Shown in pieces: positions 33,807 to 45,487 of a stretch of DNA of 64,000 bases; position 1 is the stretch's first letter, and each line of letters opens with the position of its first letter. Below the pieces are notes generated by a model. It made no database searches and was not told where the DNA came from. It was given only the letters and a program-made list of their open reading frames with translations. The position numbers were made by a program, and so were the translations under genes. This stretch comes from Breviolum minutum Mf 1.05b.01 (lineage: Eukaryota; Sar; Dinophyceae; Suessiales; Symbiodiniaceae): positions 58,749-122,748 of the forward strand of contig DF239305.1 of assembly GCA_000507305.1 (NCBI GenBank), given 5' to 3'.

Positions 33807-34951
33807 GTGTTTTCCGTTGAAGTTCCGAAATCCGTTGGTTGGAAGTACCAGGATGTTTGGATTTTTGTTTTTTTGGGTGAAGAAGTTGGTGGTGTATTTG
33901 AGTTGATATAGATGGGAATTAGATGGGAATTACAAATTTTTGGATTGATTTGTGTCAACAGCATTGAGGTCATATGCATGTGTATTATTCACTCCTTCAT
34001 GGTTGTTCAAAAAATCACCGGCCTTCATAAGAGTCAAGAGGTTATCATGTATATGCTGTCCCCTTCATGTTCGCTTAATACAACCAGTGTAAGTGCTGGT
34101 TTCAATTATTTTAACAAAGTTTTTAAGTTAGTATTACCCCCCCGAAAACTAACATGGGAATTACAATTTTCAGTAGGAGATACTGTACATCTTCAAATGG
34201 TTGGTTTTATGATCAGGAGGGCTTGTAAGTCGACTGATTTTGATACCTTTTCTTCATACATCTTTATCATTATTTACCTGTTTACATGTATATATATATA
34301 TGCGTGTGTGTGTGCATGTATGTATATGGGTGTTTCCTTAAATGGTGGTACCTCCAAAACACCCCAAATTGATCATTTTTAGTAGGAAAACCCATGGTTG
34401 TTGGGGAAACCCACCATTTTAGGAAACCCCCATATATACACTGTATATAGATTTCTTTTGCAGATACACTTGTAAGTAAATCTACAGGTGAGTTTGCAAA
34501 TAGCACAACCATGGGTGGCAGGTCCAAGCTGCTAGGGTCATAACTGTGGGTTGAGCATGATCGCCAAAAAAAAACACCACCATACAAGTGTTTTTCACAT
34601 ATTTGATGTATGCATACATCAAAATGCATGTTTCCAATTTTATCCGGCGTTTTGCAATGTATCATATATGTATTTTACATACAAGCTATCCATAATATAT
34701 CTAGAGGTATCTAAACCCCTTCAATGTTCTCTTGTTCTCCTATTTCGAACCGACCAACATGGTGGTGTGAGCTTCTTCAATGGCCTTAAGCCTTTGTCTA
34801 AGACTTTTTCCAGCATACCCCTCAAACATACCCCTCAAACATACCCCCAGACCCCGAATCACCAACAGTTTATGGTTTCGGGGTATGGGATACCTGGGCT
34901 ATGCACAGGGGTTTCATGGCCTGGGGTGGTTCGTATCCTTAGACTTTTGAG

Positions 34952-35079
34952 GTTTGGATCTGATCAAATCTCATTCGTATCCTTCATCCTCTTCCTTGTT
35001 CGATCCACCGGACTTGGTGGACGACGGTGACGACCACGAAGAGGCGGGGCGGCCGTGGGATGATGCACTCAGCCCTTGA
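34952..35079 (+). CDS. acidic exon
   Basis: After TTTTGAG the frame reads LDLIKSHSYPSSSSLFDPP then DLVDDGDDHEEAGRPWDDAL and SP-TGA (35077-35079). Strongly acidic, GC-ending codons. A GT near 35055 (GGCC|GTGGGA) would make it internal. Confidence 0.55.
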
Positions 35080-35667
35080 GCCGTGAAAAGACCATGTGCC
35101 AAGCTTCAAAGAAAACAGTTGAAAAGGGCGAGAAGTGCAAATTCATCCTTATTAGACAATAAGATCAGTGAAATTTCATGGCTAAAGCCACAAAACAACC
35201 GTGCTAGGATGTTCATGGTTCTTAGTAAGTGGATTATAACCCTATATAAGTTGGTTGTAAGTTCCGTAAATTGGTTATAAACCAACTTACTAGCTGGTTG
35301 TGAACTTCCATGGACACCCTAGTAGGTCTTTAGATGGTTTTGAAGGACGTAGTGTTTTCAACATCGCAACCTTTCTTTAGAGGATCTGCTTTAGTTTCCT
35401 CAAAGCATCCAACGTTTAGCAGTGTTTTCTAAGTTTTCCAAATAGACCTTTTTTGAGTATCTATCTCAAATTTCCACGGCCTATCTTTCCTTATATATAT
35501 TTACATACATTCATGTGTATATAAATATATATGTATAGATAATTCTACATACACATATGGGTGCCAAATATTCTGAGAACCATGTTTTGAGCCACCCTGG
35601 AGATGTATGTATGTTTTTTTTTTTCCCTTGGCGTTGTTTTTATGATTTTTGGGGTTAAGGCCACCAG

Positions 35668-35771
35668 CCAACCTCCATGGAGTTTGCCCATGGCATCCGG
35701 ACAAAACTCCGCAGGGATCCGAGGGGCACTTGGAAGAGCAACCACCGCAGTTGGTGGATGCACCGGCCGAG
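35668..35771 (+). CDS. internal exon, 34 codons
   Basis: AG at 35666-35667 and GAG|GTGCTC at 35772. Reads NLHGVCPWHPDKTPQGSEG then HLEEQPPQLVDAPAE. Other frames on both strands are open, but this one matches the acidic, proline-rich style of neighbouring exons and ends cleanly in phase 0. Confidence 0.5.
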
Positions 35772-36460
35772 GTGCTCCGATTCATTTTTCCTGGGTTTGG
35801 ATCATCACTTGGGATACCTTAAGGTCAAAATAGATGGCTTGCCGATACCAAAAGGTGGATTAGTAAAGGGTCCTTATAAACCAATATGTAGGGACTGTGC
35901 CATCTATTTTTCAACTACTGTGATTCTTGTTGTCCCCTCAAGGTGGTGTCAGACCGAGGTTTACATCAGTTTTTATATCCAACTCCCCCCACCCCTGAAC
36001 TCCCCCCCAAAAAAAGCAGCTTAGTAACAAGTCCCGTAAAGTTTTGAAGTGACCCCCAAAAAAATCCCCAGGAGACATTTTTTTTTGGGTTCAAACATTT
36101 GCATCAAACGTGTGATGACTTTCCGGAGCCAGAGAGAGCGATGAAGAATTCAAAACTTAACTTGGAACGTCTTCAGATGACAAGTTTCTCAACTTTTTGG
36201 GGGTCCAACGGTTTTTTTGAGGTCCCTTGCCTGTTGAAGCAGTTGATATGCTGAGATAAATCAACGAAGTCTCCATGATAATGCGGTGTTTCCATCCCAA
36301 ATTCTTGGACCCCACATGAAAAATGGACATTCGACTTTTTTGTTTGCTGGAAAAGCAAAGGCCATGAAAGGCGTGTTGTTGAAACACATATTTTTGTGTT
36401 TTGGTCCAAACGAAACTACCACCCGCACTGGCTACGCTACGAAATTTTGTTGTTTGGCAG

Positions 36461-36550
36461 GACTCGGGCTTGCGAGCTGTGGCAGATGTAGACTTAGGCG
36501 GGGTTTTGCATGGGGTCGAAAAAAGCAAGAAAATGAAGGGGAACCTATAC
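36461..36550 (+). CDS. short exon
   Basis: Acceptor TTTTGTTGTTTGGCAG ends 36460. Reads DSGLRAVADVDLGGVLHG then VEKSKKMKGNLYP; the last codons run into a family K palindrome starting at 36549, so the exon ends before that. Confidence 0.55.
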
Positions 36551-36652
36551 CCATAGGATCCATGTATGCTATATTTACCATATTTACCTACATTTGGTTG
36601 TTTTTTTTATGGTTTTCATGTAGGTAAATGTACCATTCATGGATCCTATGCG
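36549..36652. mobile_element. family K palindrome
   Basis: CCCATAGGATCCATG to CATGGATCCTATGCGATAGGG with TTTACCTACAT / ATGTAGGTAAA inside. Confidence 0.9.
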
Positions 36653-37178
36653 ATAGGGGAAATCCATCAGATTTCCACGAAAAGCTCGAGGGATCTACCA
36701 ATATCGTCTTCTCAGTTTTCTCCAAAAAGTTGGACAACTGTTTTAAGAGCAATAGGCACGGTCAGTTAGCTTTGCAACCTTTCTTTTTTGACGGGCTGTG
36801 AGTTGAGAATCAAAGTCTCCCAAATCTGTGTGGTTTACACCCCAGAAATTTGAACCAATGGAATTTCTAAAATCATGCGGCCAAGTAAGTTGGGTATGTC
36901 CAAAAAGTTGGGTGAAATAAACCAAAACTAGTCCCTGAAAATTGCTGGTTGAAAATTTTGTCCTTCCAAATAGGGTAAAGACTACGTCCAAGGAAAACGA
37001 AGTAGGGGGAAATTACAAATCATCCCGAAATGAAAGAGGAACACTCATTTTTGGCCATCCACCATCATGACTTGGGTTGAAAGTTGAAAGTGTTTGTTTT
37101 CGTATTTTTTTCAAAAACCGAACGAACCAGCCAATATCAACCTAACTGCCATTTTTGCCAGCAACCATCCTTTTTCAG

Positions 37179-37230
37179 GTGACCTAGAGACGGATCAGCC
37201 AGAGCTTCCTGCCCTTGAAGACAGGCAAGG
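37179..37230 (+). CDS. short acidic exon
   Basis: Strong acceptor CATCCTTTTTCAG ends 37178. Reads DLETDQPELPALEDRQ, then GG|GTGGTT. Acidic and Pro-containing like its neighbours. A family A-type palindrome follows at 37256. Confidence 0.55.
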
Positions 37231-37255
37231 GTGGTTGGCGTTTTTTTTGGAGAAT

Positions 37256-37349
37256 TACCCTTCAGGGAACTAACATATCCCATCAAAAATCACTTTTGAA
37301 GATGATTTTCCTTTTCCCAAGGTGGGATATGTTAATTCCCTGGAGAGTA
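37256..37349. mobile_element. palindrome with family A core and different arms
   Basis: Same subfamily as 32891-32984; arms of about 27 bp, core TTGAAGATGATTTTCCTTTT. Sits 26 nt after the 37179-37230 exon. A third related copy, in reverse orientation, is at about 8978-9052. Confidence 0.9.
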
Positions 37350-38526
37350 TCCCAACGCTTTCAAGAATTCTTGGACTTGAGGATTCTAAGCTTAACTTTT
37401 TCATTGTCCTCCTGGATCCTTTGGGCAACAGAAATCTTGGATTCGTTTGTTTGAAGTTTCGGGTGATTTGTTTGTGGTTTTCTAAAAAATCAGGGGGCCC
37501 TTCAAGCACCCATGGATTTTCCGAGTAAAATTCAGATTCAGCAAATTTCCATATGGATTTTGAACTTGAGCAAAAAATTGGATCACTGAATTGGGGAGGT
37601 CCCAATTAGGGTACCCACAAAACAGCAAAATTGATCGTATACTGTTCAATATTGGCACGTCCATTTTGGGGGGTTCCATAATTTGAATCATAGCCAATTC
37701 TAGAAACAAGATGATTTCAAGATTTCACAGGCTGTTGAGAGAAATTCGATGACAGTTGGTCCAAACTTATCAAGTTTTATGATACAAGGGGATATTGATC
37801 CATGATCATCAACCCATACCTGGATAGGCACTTTTCTGAAGCCATTCCAAGGAATACTTGTAAACGATGGGACGGCAGGGTGTGTTTCAAGACGACTGGC
37901 CACCAAAACCCATACATCCAGCAATCGAACAATGCTGACGGAAAAACCCTTTAAAGAGGTGTTTCCTATTGAACCAGTTTTTTTTTTCCCATTGCGTGAT
38001 GTTAGTCTACCAGAGGGTATGTTTCAGTTTTTTTTGTTAATTTGCAAGGGAATCCCTTGAGAAAAAAAAGTTCAGTCACCCTCCAAACTAACATCAAGTT
38101 TGCCCCCCAGGAAAATACACAAACCATAAAAGGAATTTTCATCTTCCAACCACAAAGAAGCTAAGTGGATAAGTCGGTACATGGGGCTCCTATAGAATGG
38201 CCGAAAAAACATGGGTAACTGGGGTGAAATTTCACCCCGAAAGCAGCCGGAGTTATGGACACCTACTTATAGCTTGGTAGGGGCCCACCTTGTAGGTTTT
38301 TGAACTATGATTACACTCGTGAAACCCCAGGCTGCAACCATTTAAAAGATGGAAGGTGAACGGTTCAGAGAATTTTCCTGAAATCATTTTGGGGATGATG
38401 TTCAGGTTCTAGCCTTTAGAAAATTTCCATTAGGATCATTTCCGACCCCTAGAAAATGGTGGTTCAAAAATTCTAGGATACTTTGATCTAGCAAAGGTTT
38501 CATGGTGTTTTCACATCCTGCGCCAG

Positions 38527-38635
38527 GCCGGACCGTGGAGACCACGAAGACGACCCCGAAGACGCAGACGCGGACGCGGAGGCGCTGGTGGTGGCGATTC
38601 CGGTGGACGTTCCGGTGGCGCCGGCGTCTTGGCGG
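38527..38635 (+). CDS. GC-rich exon, Asp/Ala-rich reading
   Basis: Acceptor TCCTGCGCCAG ends 38526; donor CGG|GTGGGG. The stretch is far more GC-rich than its surroundings. The preferred frame gives PDRGDHEDDPEDADADAEA then LVVAIPVDVPVAPASWR, phase 0 at the donor. An alternative frame is an RGG-type peptide (RPRRRPRRRRRGRGGAGGG). I prefer the acidic reading because neighbouring exons are acidic; the alternative would be an RNA-binding-like tail. Confidence 0.55.
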
Positions 38636-39902
38636 GTGGGGAGGAAGGAAGGTGGGAAATGGCAGAGGAGCAGTGACTAAAATTCAGGGATTAAGAAACC
38701 ATGAAATAAGGATCTCACCACTTCAGCCTGGTTATTTGCTGTCGATAGGAGATGAACATCACAATATACGTAGGGATAGGGATTATGCTATAAGCCATGA
38801 CATAAGGCTCTCTAAGAAATCAGGGATTTCATGGAATGTCAGCAAAGGGTTTTGTTGCCGTTTGCTCAGATGTCTCAAGATTTACCCCCTTGAAATCTAA
38901 CATTTACATACCCCAAAATGATGCCATATTTGAGTCCAGAGATACATTTTCCAAGGACCATCATCTGTGGTAACTATCTTGAATTTTGGGGGTGTAGGCT
39001 ACGTAGGATGAACATTTTCGATTCTGGTGGATTGATCCACAAAAATTACAACACACCCGTAGAGCACACCCCAGGCTATCCCCTGTTCGCCAACTATGAA
39101 AGGAATCCCTTCATAGCCTGTTGGTAAAGGTTTAGGGGTGTGTTCCAAAGGTGTAACAACCTTAGAATTGAAACTTAAATAGATTATTCATGATTATTCT
39201 ATCAAATGAGAGTCGTCATGTCCGCCTCTTCAATTTGGCGGAAGGGTGGCCATCGGACGAATGTTTTGGCAGATGAGTTAAACAAAAACAACCAACAACT
39301 CTGCTTTGAACATGGTTTTCCCCTCAGTCAACAGAAGCAAGTATAGAAGATTTTGGATCACCTATCCCCCCTATATGGTGAGTCAACTACATATTCGAGC
39401 AGCGACCAGTTGGGTTTATTGGGTGTTTGGGGATACGTAGGGGGATGAAGAACATATGGGGGAAAAATGTGACCAAGGGATTAGGTGACAAGCCATGATT
39501 TCAATATCTCGAAACCTCAACCAACCAGGATTTCATGTTTCCTCTCACCGTCACTGACTGCTGTGTGCTGTTTCCGCTGCTCCTTTCATTGCGGTAGATG
39601 GTGGTAGAACATCACCTCCATAATGTTTCGACGGAAAGATCCGAACCCATAGTGACCATGAAAAAAGGCAGGTTGCTTGATGCATCTTCCAGGGATGACA
39701 CGTTACCCTCAATATTTGAGGATGAAAGATTCCGTTGCGGTAAACCAGGGGGGAATCCAACTTGTTTTCAGCAAGCAGCAACACAATGATACCTGAGCAT
39801 TCCAATTTTTTTTCGTAAAGGCTTCATCATTTGGTTTCTTTCTTTCCGTTTTGTTCTATGCTGGTAACTGTGGGAACCATGTCTTCCGGTTTTTGTCTTA
39901 AG

Positions 39903-40062
39903 CCATCCACCTGCAGCACCGTCACCCAAGGACGCCGCGGCACACGCCGGTCACGACGCGCCAGACGCTGCTGAAACGGAACGTGACGCGGAACCGGACG
40001 GCGAATTGGCGATCGAACCAGCGCAGTCCAGTGGCAGCCAAAGTCCGACGGCAGAGCTGCTT
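39903..40062 (+). CDS. internal exon, 53 codons, Ala/Asp/Glu/Pro-rich
   Basis: AG at 39901-39902 after TTTTGTCTTA; GT at 40063 (CTT|GTTGGA), phase 0. Reads HPPAAPSPKDAAAHAGHDA, PDAAETERDAEPDGELAIE and PAQSSGSQSPTAELL. GC-rich and unambiguously coding in style. A family B fragment follows at about 40085. Probably a disordered linker of the same protein as the exons at 31.6-38.6 kb. Confidence 0.7.
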
Positions 40063-40831
40063 GTTGGAATTAAACACACCGGCGATGATTCTGTTGATGG
40101 AAGAAACGAAACTCCAGCACGGTAGTTTATCCCATTATTAACCGGGTGGGGTTATATCCAATGAACATGTCATTCCTTTTTAGGTCAGGGGCCATTCAAA
40201 TACCAATTTTGGTGAAACCAAACAATGCACCCCCCACCCAGGATGCCAGTCACCACCAGGATCATTATACTTTTCCCCAACTAAACATTATTTGTGGCTG
40301 GAAACAGGGTGGCAGGTAGATCGAAGTTATTACCCCATGGTCAAAGTACATCGCACAGTCCCCAAAAGGTGGGTTAATACAGGGCTTATATATAAGCCAA
40401 TACAAGGTAACTGTGCCATCTACTTTTACCCCGGTGTACCCTCCCTGAAACTAACAGCAAAAACACCTGAAAATGGATGGTTGTTCCAGAGGTATTTCCA
40501 GAGGTTGGATTGATTTATGTTTGAAAAGCTTCAAGGTGGGCTCCCTAAAGAAGTCGAACCACCAGGATTGTTACATTTTTATGGCTCGGGGATGCCGAAG
40601 CAAGCCGACTCGTTATGCTACTGTTGCTGGGTAGGGGGGGTGTAGATCCAAAATAGAGGTTAGGTTAGGTGGTTGCAAGTATTTTTCGGACTCTTCAACT
40701 CAGTTTTGCCTAGGATTTTCTGGGGAGATTAAAAAGAAAAAACCTCAGTTTGACTTGCGCATAAAATATACCAAGTTTTGGGCCCGCGGGTGTTTCCTCC
40801 CCAACAACACCGTTTCACAAAACATTTGAGT

Positions 40832-40987
40832 CTCAAGCCGTTGTTGAGGTCTGCCGCAACGACCCGTGAAGCTCATATGAGAGCGGCGGCATCTCGGAGT
40901 TTTCAGTGGGGATTGGGGGGATGGGCGTTGGTTTGTCGAAAACCGGGTAAAAACGGCCGAGCACGCAAAAGGAAACCAGTTTTTTGA
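40832..40987 (+). CDS. basic exon
   Basis: After ACATTTGAG the frame reads LKPLLRSAATTREAHMRAAA then SRSFQWGLGGWALVCRKPG and KNGRARKRKPVF-TGA. Highly basic tail. Another frame from the same AG (SQAVVEVCRNDP) stops early. If joined to the acidic exons this could be a nuclear-localisation-like region. Confidence 0.5.
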   Translation, partial: LKPLLRSAATTREAHMRAAASRSFQWGLGGWALVCRKPGKNGRARKRKPVF

Positions 40988-41463
40988 GGGGCAAACTTGC
41001 GCTGTTTGGTTTTAGGGAGTGTAACTACCTTTTTTCTGAAAGTGGTGTTTGCCTCTGGCATTTCTGAAACCTTTGTTAGCCCCTTTCAGTGGTAGCATGC
41101 AAGAAGTTTAATCCTTGGATTTTTTGATCGCTCTGGTTCTTGTGTAGCATAGTTCATCAACCTTTGTTGGCAGTATATACCATGTGTATATGTATATATA
41201 TATATATATGTATACCGTACCACTTATATGTAGCCTCTGCCATGACTATAGGGCTATATATGATCCCTATTGCCACTGAAGAAGCTACCCCATTCGTTTG
41301 GTTAGACCCTGTAAAATGGGTATCTTATAGGGAAGGTGAACTACACTTACGTACAATCAACGACATCCTGTGGTAGTCTTACGGCAACCCTTTGGAGTTG
41401 ACCCCGACCCTTGGTCCCTCGCCAGAATTGGGGATTTTTTTTTTCCAGATGCTGAATGTATCC

Positions 41464-41551
41464 CTAGACATCCAGTCATACCCCCTCAGGAGGTTTTTTG
41501 GGTACATTTTGGGGGTCCAAATACCTGTTCAGCAGGTGTTTGGATGTCTAG
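41464..41551. mobile_element. family G palindrome
   Basis: CTAGACATCCAGTCATACC to GGTGTTTGGATGTCTAG, 88 bp. Confidence 0.9.
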
Positions 41552-43179
41552 GGGAATTGGTTATCATATTCTTAATCATACCCGGGAAAGTCTCTCAGGA
41601 CTTAAATCACATTTAAACAATTCCTCACAAATTCCTTTAGGCTTGAGGATTCTAAAGCTTAACTTTTTCATCCTCTTGGATGGAGTTTCAGTATCAAACT
41701 TGAGAGACATCTGGGATTTTTGTTTTGGTGAGCTTTGAACTGATTCCGGAATCTTATGGGATGAAAATCACCACAATACTTGTGTTTGTTTAAGGTGATG
41801 TTATACTTTTTACTATGGCAAATCATCATTAAACCCACCTTTTGGCTATTTTTTTTAAAATTCTGTCCAACCATCTCAAGCAAATCTAAGAATAAACCAC
41901 CATTTAAGACAGGCATTTTCTAAAATATCTTCCAAGCATGGTGCCACGTCGTAAATCCAAAAGGCCAGCTAGTGACGAAAAATCCTGACAGTCTAACTCA
42001 TCCATGTTCGGCAACTGGCGATCTGAGGAAGTTCTTTACCTCCTCAAATAGCTTCAAAAGGGGTACAACCACCGCAAAAACTCACAACATGGAAACCCAA
42101 CAAAATCAAGAGCCAATTTGTTTTTGTGTGAAATAAACCACCGCTACTGTTGATGGTTCAGAAATCTTGCACCACCTCTTATCTATCAAACACCCCTATG
42201 GAAAAAATGGGGCTATCTCTCCAGGCCTCAACTGGTGATCGCCGGTATCTCTTCAACAAACCAGCGAACCCCCCCCTGGATCCAAACGAATCTCTTAAGC
42301 CAAACGTCAAAATTTGAAGGCTTCCAAAGGTGCCGAAGCCAATCCAATTCTCAAAAGCATCTTGGCATGTCGATGTTGGCAGCATCAAGGATAGGTCCAC
42401 TTTGTTGGGTGGAGGGTGGTATAGGCATAGGTAAAAATTACAACTTGTTTACAACCAACTTGTGACAATCATGGTTAGTAAGTTCTAAACAAGGGCCTTA
42501 TGTCCTTCCGGGAGGTGGGATTTGGGGGGATGATTGGCGTCATTGAACGAGGTATAGTCAAGGTTTTTAGGTAAGGGAACATTTTTCCAACACGTTTTGG
42601 AAATCCCCGCTGGTTTTGTTGAAATATTTGTGCTTTCAATATCGCCATATTTCTGGGGGATTTGGCACAACAAAAAGAAAAAGCAACTTGGGATGGGATA
42701 GAGTTTTTTCCAGCAGGTCATGAAATGAGACCCAATTTTTTTTGGGGGGAGGATCAAAGTTGATGCAAATCTATATATACAATAATTTTAAAAATGATTT
42801 GCCGGAAGAAATGGTGCATTGTTTGGGTTGGTGTCAATATAATGACCCCCGGTTGGTGAAGAACCCAGTGATTTTAACAGACCTATCCTGTCAATAGCCT
42901 CGATTTGCAAAGAGTCTGGCACCTAGGATTTTCCGGACATTCCCAGCCGCGCAAGTCTTTCCCCACTTTTTTTTTAAAGGGGAAGAAGGCACAAGTTGAC
43001 CGCAGAGTGAAAAAATACCGTTCTACTGTATAGGTTTCTACAGCATAGGTGGGTTTTAGTTGGAGATTGCTGTTTGATAATAGATTTATTGTCAGTGTTT
43101 TTGGCGCATGTTGAAGCACTGCCATTTCGCCTATAGAAATGGTTGTTGTGGTTTTGTGTTTTTGTACCATCCAAAGCAA

Positions 43180-43297
43180 TACTATTGATGTTTCAGAAAT
43201 CCCAAACAACCACCTGGGATGTATAAAACCCTATGAATAATGCGATGAACTAGCAACCTCAACTGGTGCTTGCCCGATTTCTGAACCGTCAACAGTA
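43180..43297. mobile_element. family B palindrome
   Basis: TACTATTGATGTTTCAGAAA to ATTTCTGAACCGTCAACAGTA; upstream of the 43340 exon. Confidence 0.85.
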
Positions 43298-43339
43298 GGG
43301 GAAGATTGACTATGTTGACTGGTATTTTTTTCAAAACAG

Positions 43340-43402
43340 GGCGGCGATTGGGTCCCACCAAGTTAGTTGCTGGGCTGTGCCATCAACGGAGGATGCAACA
43401 AG
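43340..43402 (+). CDS. 21-codon exon
   Basis: TTTTTTTCAAAACAG ends 43339 and the donor is a consensus ACAAG|GTGAGC. Two frames fit: AIGSHQVSCWAVPSTEDAT, or RRLGPTKLVAGLCHQRRMQQ. Splice signals are better than the peptide evidence. Confidence 0.45.
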
Positions 43403-43567
43403 GTGAGCGTGGTTGAGCACCAACCCTTGGAAAATCCAACCATGAATGAAGATGTATATCTCCTATTAAAGATGGGTGGATTTTCTGGAAAAATCGCCCG
43501 TGTTAGTTTACTGGAGGGTAATCTTCCAAAAAAACAAGGTTGGCTGGTTGTTTTTCTTCCCCACAAG

Positions 43568-43585
43568 GTTCGGCAGGGGTTCACG
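43568..43585 (+). CDS. candidate 18-nt microexon
   Basis: An excellent polypyrimidine tract (TTGTTTTTCTTCCCCACAAG, ending 43567) is followed after 18 nt by the donor ACG|GTGAGT. The exon would encode VRQGFT. If real it is one of the shortest exons here; alternatively the exon runs on, as the frame is open to 43657. Confidence 0.35.
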
Positions 43586-43903
43586 GTGAGTTTTTCTTGG
43601 CCTAGATTTTCGAGGTCTACAGCCCAAGAAGCAAGATCTTTGGTCGAAAATCCATGGTAGTCGTCAACCACGGGCTGTACCATCTTTGTAGCTCGGACTA
43701 CTTGTGGGGGGGTGGAGCTTGCCTGGGATGGTGGGGTCATACTAAGTGATCAGAATCTGGGGGGGCCCTCATCATTGCTAGGTGGTCGTTGCAAAGCATG
43801 TTTATTTTTATCCCGATTGTTGGGGAAGATGGAACCCATTTTGACGAATTTTTTTCCTAAGCATCGTTCATATAGTAACTAAAAATCATGGTTTTGCGTC
43901 CAG

Positions 43904-43959
43904 GCGTCCACCTGGCTCACAAAGAGGTCAAGCCAGTTCTTCAAGGACGTGTGACGTAG
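43904..43959 (+). CDS. possible terminal exon
   Basis: GGTTTTGCGTCCAG ends 43903. One frame reads VHLAHKEVKPVLQGRVT-TAG (43957-43959); another ASTWLTKRSSQFFKDV-TGA (43952-43954). Either stop would end the gene here. A good candidate for the 3' end of the 34-44 kb gene. Confidence 0.45.
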
Positions 43960-44457
43960 GGAGATTCGGTGCAATTTGTGATCAGCAAAAAACTGTCAGA
44001 TCGGGGTTGGAGATGTTGAGAGAAAAACATGCCCTTACAAATTGGGGTATTTGGGGAGTTTGAATCTGTTAACTTATTTGGCATTTACTATAAAATCTTG
44101 GGACAGGCCCAGTACTCTATGTTTTTGAGTCGGATTCTGAGCTAGTTCATACTGAGAATCCCGTTTTCATGTTTTTCTTTTCGTGGCTGGTGACTGTCGT
44201 GTGTCATGTGTCGTGGGGGGGCGCAGGAGTCCCGCCGCTCGTGACCGTTGATCGAAGAGGCTAAAAATAGCAGGCAGAGTGAAGTGAGCCCAGTGGTGGA
44301 AGTGAAGAGTGGATGTGGGGAATGGTTGAGATATATTATATATAATACTATTATCAAGTTATATCATGTATACATATGAACATATGTAAATATCTCTAAT
44401 ACATAATATATATATATATATATATGCAAGTCAAAGACTCATTTTTTGGAAAATTTA

Positions 44458-44530
44458 ACATGGAACCTGAAAATGGAGGTTTGGAAGATGATTTTCCTTT
44501 TCAGTTGGGTGATTCTTAGGTTCCATGTTA
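44458..44530. mobile_element. palindrome with family A core and different arms
   Basis: Arms ACATGGAACCTGAAAATGG and TTAGGTTCCATGT around the core GGTTTGGAAGATGATTTTCC. Confidence 0.85.
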
Positions 44531-45264
44531 AATGTCAGGGGTGTACACCCTTGATTTGAATTTTCCAACCCTTTTTTTTGTTTCGAATGATGGCAATTCA
44601 TATGGAAATGGGAACCCCCTAGTTCTAGAATAAAAAACCAGTGGATACGAATGCATATGCATATATCATATATATATATATGTATACCCATGTGGATATG
44701 TCATTTTCCATGGATGTATTAGGGTCCAACATCTTATGTGATGTGTATGAATGAATGTATATGGGTGGTCCCTAATTCTGACACTTAAATCATATACACT
44801 CAAAAACGCACTCCCTCACACTATGAAATGGCAACCTGAAGAAAAAGTTGAGAAAAAATGGTAGCAACCGAATCATGGGATCTCAAGTCACTGGTGGGGA
44901 TTGGACATCCCAGAACCCTGCGTAACACGGAGTCATTCACCCCTCCTTTTTTGGAGGGTCCAATGATTCTGAGGGAAAGTAACACTTTTCAGGTCCTACA
45001 GTTTGGTCAGCGGTCACCCGAAACGTTTCTTCATCACCCGGGAATCGATGGTAAGAACTCGGGATATCCTTGCTTACAACATAGAAAATTAAGAGATCAT
45101 TCATGTTGAACGGCAGACTACAACGACTTCATCAAACTAACCCCAGCGTATGAAATGTGGCCCTTGGGAAGTTTCGTGTCCCCTCCAAAAATGGGCTCAA
45201 CATTATGGTAGTAGTTGGTGAATTATGATCAAGTTTACCTAGATGTTGGTGAGATTGCTTATCA

Positions 45265-45392
45265 TACCTGTTGATGGTTCAGAAATCCAGTGTTCACCAC
45301 CTGTTATCCATTGAAAACAACCATGGAACCATTGGGATATCTCTCCAGGCCTCAACTGGTGATCGCTGGATTTCCAGAACCATCAAACAGTA
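45265..45392. mobile_element. family B palindrome
   Basis: TGTTGATGGTTCAGAAATCC to TTTCCAGAACCATCAAACAG; a further right-end fragment lies at about 45525-45550 beyond a TA tract. Confidence 0.85.
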
Positions 45393-45438
45393 TCGATCAC
45401 AAAATCACACGACCTCCACTGCGTGAGGGTACATCCCA

Positions 45439-45487
45439 TATATATATATATTATATTATATATATTATATATATATATATTATATTA
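45439..45487. repeat. (TA)n microsatellite
   Basis: TATA repeats inside a region of family B fragments. Comparable tracts occur at 16375-16430, 17430-17465, 18160-18185, 31890-31930, 34288-34325, 41165-41215, 44395-44425 and 55142-55175. Confidence 0.9.

Noticed and set aside
34282..34665. 127-codon minus ORF
   Set aside because: Contains a family Q palindrome and a TA/CA microsatellite.
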